A DNA stretch of 9,112 bases from Acidaminococcaceae bacterium. GTDB taxonomy: Bacteria > Bacillota > Negativicutes > Acidaminococcales > Acidaminococcaceae. How positions within the stretch are numbered: position 1 is the first letter of the stretch; every line of letters starts with the position of its first letter. The stretch is taken from contig JAFSOW010000190.1 in assembly GCA_017443165.1 (NCBI GenBank), positions 1 to 9,112 of the forward strand, in the 5' to 3' direction. Positions 6,457 through 9,112 of this stretch are shown in pieces. The notes beneath the pieces are model-generated. The model saw only the letters and a program-made list of their open reading frames with translations, had not been told where the DNA came from and ran no database searches. Both the position numbers and the translations under genes were made by a program.

Positions 6457-6495
6457 TAAAATTGTTTATAACATACATACAGCCGACACTGTAAA
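6457..6495 (-). promoter_or_regulatory. Candidate coaX promoter (extended -10)
   Basis: On the minus strand TATAAA (6470-6465) is preceded by TGT, giving an extended -10 TGnTATAAA. The best -35-like hexamer is TTTACA (6495-6490), at a long 19-bp spacing, which an extended -10 can tolerate. The predicted start would lie near 6458, leaving about 22 nt before the coaX ATG. No terminator for birA was found in this 87-bp gap, so read-through from birA is also possible. Confidence 0.45.
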
Positions 6496-6522
6496 TCAAG
6501 GGAACTTCAATCACATTACAAA

Positions 6523-7521
6523 TCAGGAATACCGTTTTCCTTTGGCCTTCGCCGGGCGGATGGAAACATCGCCTGCTATAACTTTTTCCACCGTTCCATC
6601 TTCTTTTCTGACCACCAGCAGGCCTTCTTCGTCAATATCCACAGCCGTCCCAAAATAGGTCTTATCCGGGGCAATGACTTTAACCGCCTGCCCGATGGTA
6701 TCAGAATACTTCCGCCACTCATCCAGCACCGGCCCAAAACCGTCCCGCAAGACAGTCTCATACAGGTCCTCGATATTTTTCAGGTAATCAGCCAGTATCT
6801 GTACCCTCTGAACCGGCTCCTGTGCCACATCCGCCACGGAAATCGCCAGTTCTTTCAGCTCATCGGGAATAATGGATTTGGGTACATTGGTGTTGATGCC
6901 CGTGCCGATGACAATGTAGTTAATCTTGCCGAATTCAGCGCTCATCTCCGTCAGGATGCCTACCATCTTTTTCCCTTCCAGCAGTACATCATTCGGCCAT
7001 TTGATTTTCGCATTGACGCCTTTATACTTGTTGATGGCTTTGATGACAGCTACCGCTGCCAGCAGGGTGCATTTGGACGCTTCCGAAGGCATGAACGGAG
7101 GACGCAGAACAACGCTGCACCACACCCCATAACCCATAGGGGAAAACCAACCACGGGAAAGACGCCCCTTACCGCGGGTCTGCTCTTCCGCAACCACGAC
7201 CAAACCGTCTGCACACCCCTGATCCGCCAGGCGTTTTCCTACTTCATTGCTGGAACTGGCTTCTTTTAAATAATGGATATGGTGTCCTACCCATTTTGTT
7301 TTCAGATGCGCAACGATTTCCTCCGGGCTCAACAGATCCGGCGCCTTGTGCAAAATATAACCCTTCTTTGGCACAGATTCAATATCATAGCCTGTATTTT
7401 TTAACGACTGGATATGTTTCCAGACAGCCGTGCGGGAAACTCCCAGCTTTGCGGAAATTTCCTCTCCCGAAACCGGTTCCGGCATCCTTTCACGCAACAA
7501 ACCCAGAATTTTGGCACGCAT
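6523..7521 (-). CDS. birA: Bifunctional biotin-[acetyl-CoA-carboxylase] ligase / biotin operon repressor BirA
   Basis: Activates biotin to biotinyl-5'-AMP and attaches it to the lysine of biotin carrier domains such as AccB. The N-terminal domain (about 1-60) is a winged helix-turn-helix (VSGEEISAKLGVSRTAVWKHI), so this is a DNA-binding, group II enzyme. The ligase core contains EEQTRGKGRLSRGW (112-125), the biotinyl-AMP loop, then KWPNDVLLEGKKMVGILTE (174-192) with the conserved lysine near 186, and GTGIN (206-210). The C-terminal SH3-like domain spans about 255-325. The length of 332 aa is normal. GGAGG stands seven bases before the ATG. It sits between ftsH and coaX. The leader holds a 13-bp tandem repeat over the predicted -10, which might be an autoregulatory site. 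Confidence 0.97.
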   Translation of the reverse strand: MRAKILGLLRERMPEPVSGEEISAKLGVSRTAVWKHIQSLKNTGYDIESVPKKGYILHKAPDLLSPEEIVAHLKTKWVGHHIHYLKEASSSNEVGKRLADQGCADGLVVVAEEQTRGKGRLSRGWFSPMGYGVWCSVVLRPPFMPSEASKCTLLAAVAVIKAINKYKGVNAKIKWPNDVLLEGKKMVGILTEMSAEFGKINYIVIGTGINTNVPKSIIPDELKELAISVADVAQEPVQRVQILADYLKNIEDLYETVLRDGFGPVLDEWRKYSDTIGQAVKVIAPDKTYFGTAVDIDEEGLLVVRKEDGTVEKVIAGDVSIRPAKAKGKRYS

Positions 7522-7557
7522 GACAAAGCCTCCGCATATTACAATAATTAGGCAAAT

Positions 7558-7583
7558 ACTGGTTAATTTAACTGGTTAATTTA
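7558..7583. repeat. Perfect 13-bp tandem direct repeat upstream of birA
   Basis: The unit ACTGGTTAATTTA occurs twice back to back (7558-7570 and 7571-7583) with no mismatch. Each copy contains GGTTAA, which on the minus strand reads TTAACC. That resembles the half-site of Bacillus-type BirA operators as I remember it, but here the copies are direct, not inverted. The repeat overlaps the end of the candidate -10 and the predicted start site of birA. Confidence 0.7.
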
Positions 7584-7608
7584 TATACAGCCGGTCTATG
7601 CTTTGTAA
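7573..7608 (-). promoter_or_regulatory. Candidate birA promoter
   Basis: On the minus strand TTACAA (7608-7603) and TATAAA (7585-7580) are 17 bp apart in the 94-bp gap between ftsH and birA. The -35 is a poor match to consensus, so this is tentative. No terminator with a T run follows ftsH, so birA may also be read through from ftsH. Confidence 0.35.
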
Positions 7609-7615
7609 CCGACCG

Positions 7616-9112
7616 TCAGCTCATCTCACCGACAGGCTGTTCTGTAGCCTGCAGCACCGGTCCGTCTTCTGTCAGATATCCCTGGCTCATGAGTTCCTGA
7701 AGCTGTCTCCCATCCAACGTTTCTTTCTGCATAAGAGTTTCCGCAATCAGCACCAGTTTGTCCATATTTTCCCGCAAAAGCTTTTCGGCGCCTTTGTAGG
7801 CCTCGTCCATCAGACGACGGACTTCTTCGTCAATAACAGCAGCCACTTCATTGCTGTACTTTTCCCTTGCGATATCCCTGCCCAAAAAGACTTCTTCTTC
7901 CGGATGTCCGAACGTCATGGAACCCAGACGGTCACTCATACCGTATTGGCAAACCATTTTCCGGGCCAGTTCGGTAGCCCGCTGCAAATCACTGCTGGCT
8001 CCGCTAGAAATATCTTTCAAAACAATGGCTTCCGCAACCCGGCCGCCCAGAAGCATCTGTAATTCATCCAGCATTTCCGACTTTGTCTGGTAATTCCGGT
8101 CTTCTTTCGGAAGGCTCATGGTGTAGCCGCCTGCCCGGCCCCGAGGTATGATCGTAACTTTATGTACTACGCTTACATCATTGTGAAGCAGCCCAATCAG
8201 TGTGTGTCCGGTTTCGTGATAGGCCGTCAGCTTTTTCTCCGGTTCACTCACCAGATGACTGCGGCGTTCCGGTCCCATCACAACCCGCTCCGCGGCTTCA
8301 TTCATAGCCTTCATGTCTATCATAGGCACATTGCGACGGGCAGTCAGCAGCGCAGCCTCATTGACCAGATTTGCCAGATCCGCCCCGGTAAAACCGGTCG
8401 TCTGCTTGGCGATGGTAGTCATGTCAACATCCGGAGCCATGGGTTTGCCTTTGGCATGCACGTTCAGGATCGCTTCCCGTCCCCGCATATCCGGACGGTC
8501 CACTACGATTTGCCGGTCAAACCGGCCGGGACGTAACAAAGCATGATCCAGAATATCCGGACGGTTCGTTGCCGCAATCATGATGATGCCTTCGTTGATA
8601 CCGAAGCCATCCATCTCAACCAACAGCTGATTCAACGTCTGTTCTCTTTCATCGTGGCCGCCACCCACACCGGCGCCACGCTGCCGCCCTACCGCATCAA
8701 TTTCATCTATGAATACGATACAGGGCGCATTTTTTTTTGCCTGATCAAACAAATCACGTACACGGGATGCACCGACACCCACAAACATCTCCACAAAGTC
8801 CGAACCGGAAATTGTAAAGAACGGGACGCCGGCTTCGCCTGCCACAGCCCGGGCAAGCAACGTCTTGCCGGTACCCGGAGGTCCGTACAGCAACACGCCT
8901 TTGGGAATTTTGGCACCCAGCGCATTGTACCGCTGGGGATGTTTTAAAAATTCCACGACTTCCTGCAGTTCCTGCTTAGCCTCATCTGCCCCGGCCACAT
9001 CTTTAAATGTAATCTTGTTTTTGCTCTCGTCATAACGGCGGGCATTGCTTTTGCCGAAATTCATCATCCGGCTTCCGCCGCTGCTCTGGTTCATCAGCAC
9101 AAACCACAATCC
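7616..9112 (-). CDS. ftsH: ATP-dependent zinc metalloprotease FtsH (N-terminus outside the window)
   Basis: Membrane-anchored hexameric AAA+ protease that degrades unneeded membrane and regulatory proteins. The reading frame stays open to the window edge, so about 497 C-terminal residues are present and the two membrane segments and extracytoplasmic domain are mostly missing; the first residues (LWFVLMNQ) look like the end of the second membrane helix. Counting from the TTG codon at 9109, the fragment has Walker A GPPGTGKT (76-83), the FVG pore loop (about 99-101), Walker B IVFIDEID (121-128), the second region of homology TNRPD...RPGRFDR (161-179), the zinc site HETGH (278-282) and the distal zinc ligand Asp354 in [12 protein letters not shown]. 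The site reads HETGH where HEAGH is common, but all catalytic positions are kept. The stop is followed by a 94-bp gap before birA. Confidence 0.97.
   Translation of the reverse strand, partial: GLWFVLMNQSSGGSRMMNFGKSNARRYDESKNKITFKDVAGADEAKQELQEVVEFLKHPQRYNALGAKIPKGVLLYGPPGTGKTLLARAVAGEAGVPFFTISGSDFVEMFVGVGASRVRDLFDQAKKNAPCIVFIDEIDAVGRQRGAGVGGGHDEREQTLNQLLVEMDGFGINEGIIMIAATNRPDILDHALLRPGRFDRQIVVDRPDMRGREAILNVHAKGKPMAPDVDMTTIAKQTTGFTGADLANLVNEAALLTARRNVPMIDMKAMNEAAERVVMGPERRSHLVSEPEKKLTAYHETGHTLIGLLHNDVSVVHKVTIIPRGRAGGYTMSLPKEDRNYQTKSEMLDELQMLLGGRVAEAIVLKDISSGASSDLQRATELARKMVCQYGMSDRLGSMTFGHPEEEVFLGRDIAREKYSNEVAAVIDEEVRRLMDEAYKGAEKLLRENMDKLVLIAETLMQKETLDGRQLQELMSQGYLTEDGPVLQATEQPVGEMS

Noticed and set aside
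7585..7615. CGGTC/GACCG inverted repeat after the ftsH stop
   Set aside because: A five-pair stem with a 14-base loop and no T run is too weak to call a terminator.
8260..8300. FtsH zinc site reads HETGH where HEAGH is common
   Set aside because: The HExxH pattern, both histidines, the glutamate and the distal Asp are intact. Variation at this position is not evidence of altered function.

Overview
All genes in this window lie on the minus strand, so biological order runs from high to low coordinates: ftsH (partial) - birA - coaX - dusB - an uncharacterised 310-aa gene - an acyl-ACP-reductase-like gene - greA - lysS - and, at the very edge, the promoter and leader of what looks like an rRNA operon. 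The order ftsH...coaX...dusB...lysS followed by rRNA is the chromosomal housekeeping neighbourhood known from Firmicutes (in Bacillus subtilis lysS is also followed by an rrn operon). Clean Shine-Dalgarno sequences, sigma-A type promoters and a moderate base composition fit a Firmicute, most plausibly an anaerobic Clostridia or Negativicutes member. I cannot name a genus. No mobile element, CRISPR array or tRNA gene is visible.

Layout. 7616-9112 holds the AAA+ and protease part of FtsH; its membrane N-terminus lies outside the window. 6523-7521 is BirA (biotin ligase with an N-terminal winged helix). A direct 13-bp tandem repeat overlaps its candidate promoter. 5659-6435 is type III pantothenate kinase (CoaX), closed by a strong intrinsic terminator. 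4610-5581 is a DusB-type tRNA-dihydrouridine synthase. From 4533 downward a recognisable promoter with an extended -10 starts a two-gene unit (3534-4466 and 2456-3520) in which the stop codon of the first gene sits inside the ribosome binding site of the second. A near-consensus promoter then drives greA-lysS through a leader with a hairpin. lysS ends before a hairpin terminator at 141-170, and an A/T-rich stretch leads into a consensus promoter (TTGACA, 17 bp, TATTAT) facing out of the window.

The part that is not routine is the two-gene unit. The second protein matches, by eye and from memory, the cyanobacterial long-chain acyl-ACP reductase (AAR): Rossmann motif, the FAC-AE-M block with the catalytic cysteine, the NF--GR block and the C-terminal HGF. 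The first is a conserved-looking soluble protein of unknown function. Where Bacillus has hslO, cysK and folate genes between coaX and dusB/lysS, this genome has instead a compact pair that may make fatty aldehyde in an anaerobe, beside general gene-expression genes. The remaining genes cover protein quality control (FtsH), cofactor supply and attachment (CoaX, BirA), tRNA modification (DusB), transcript cleavage (GreA) and lysine charging of tRNA (LysS).
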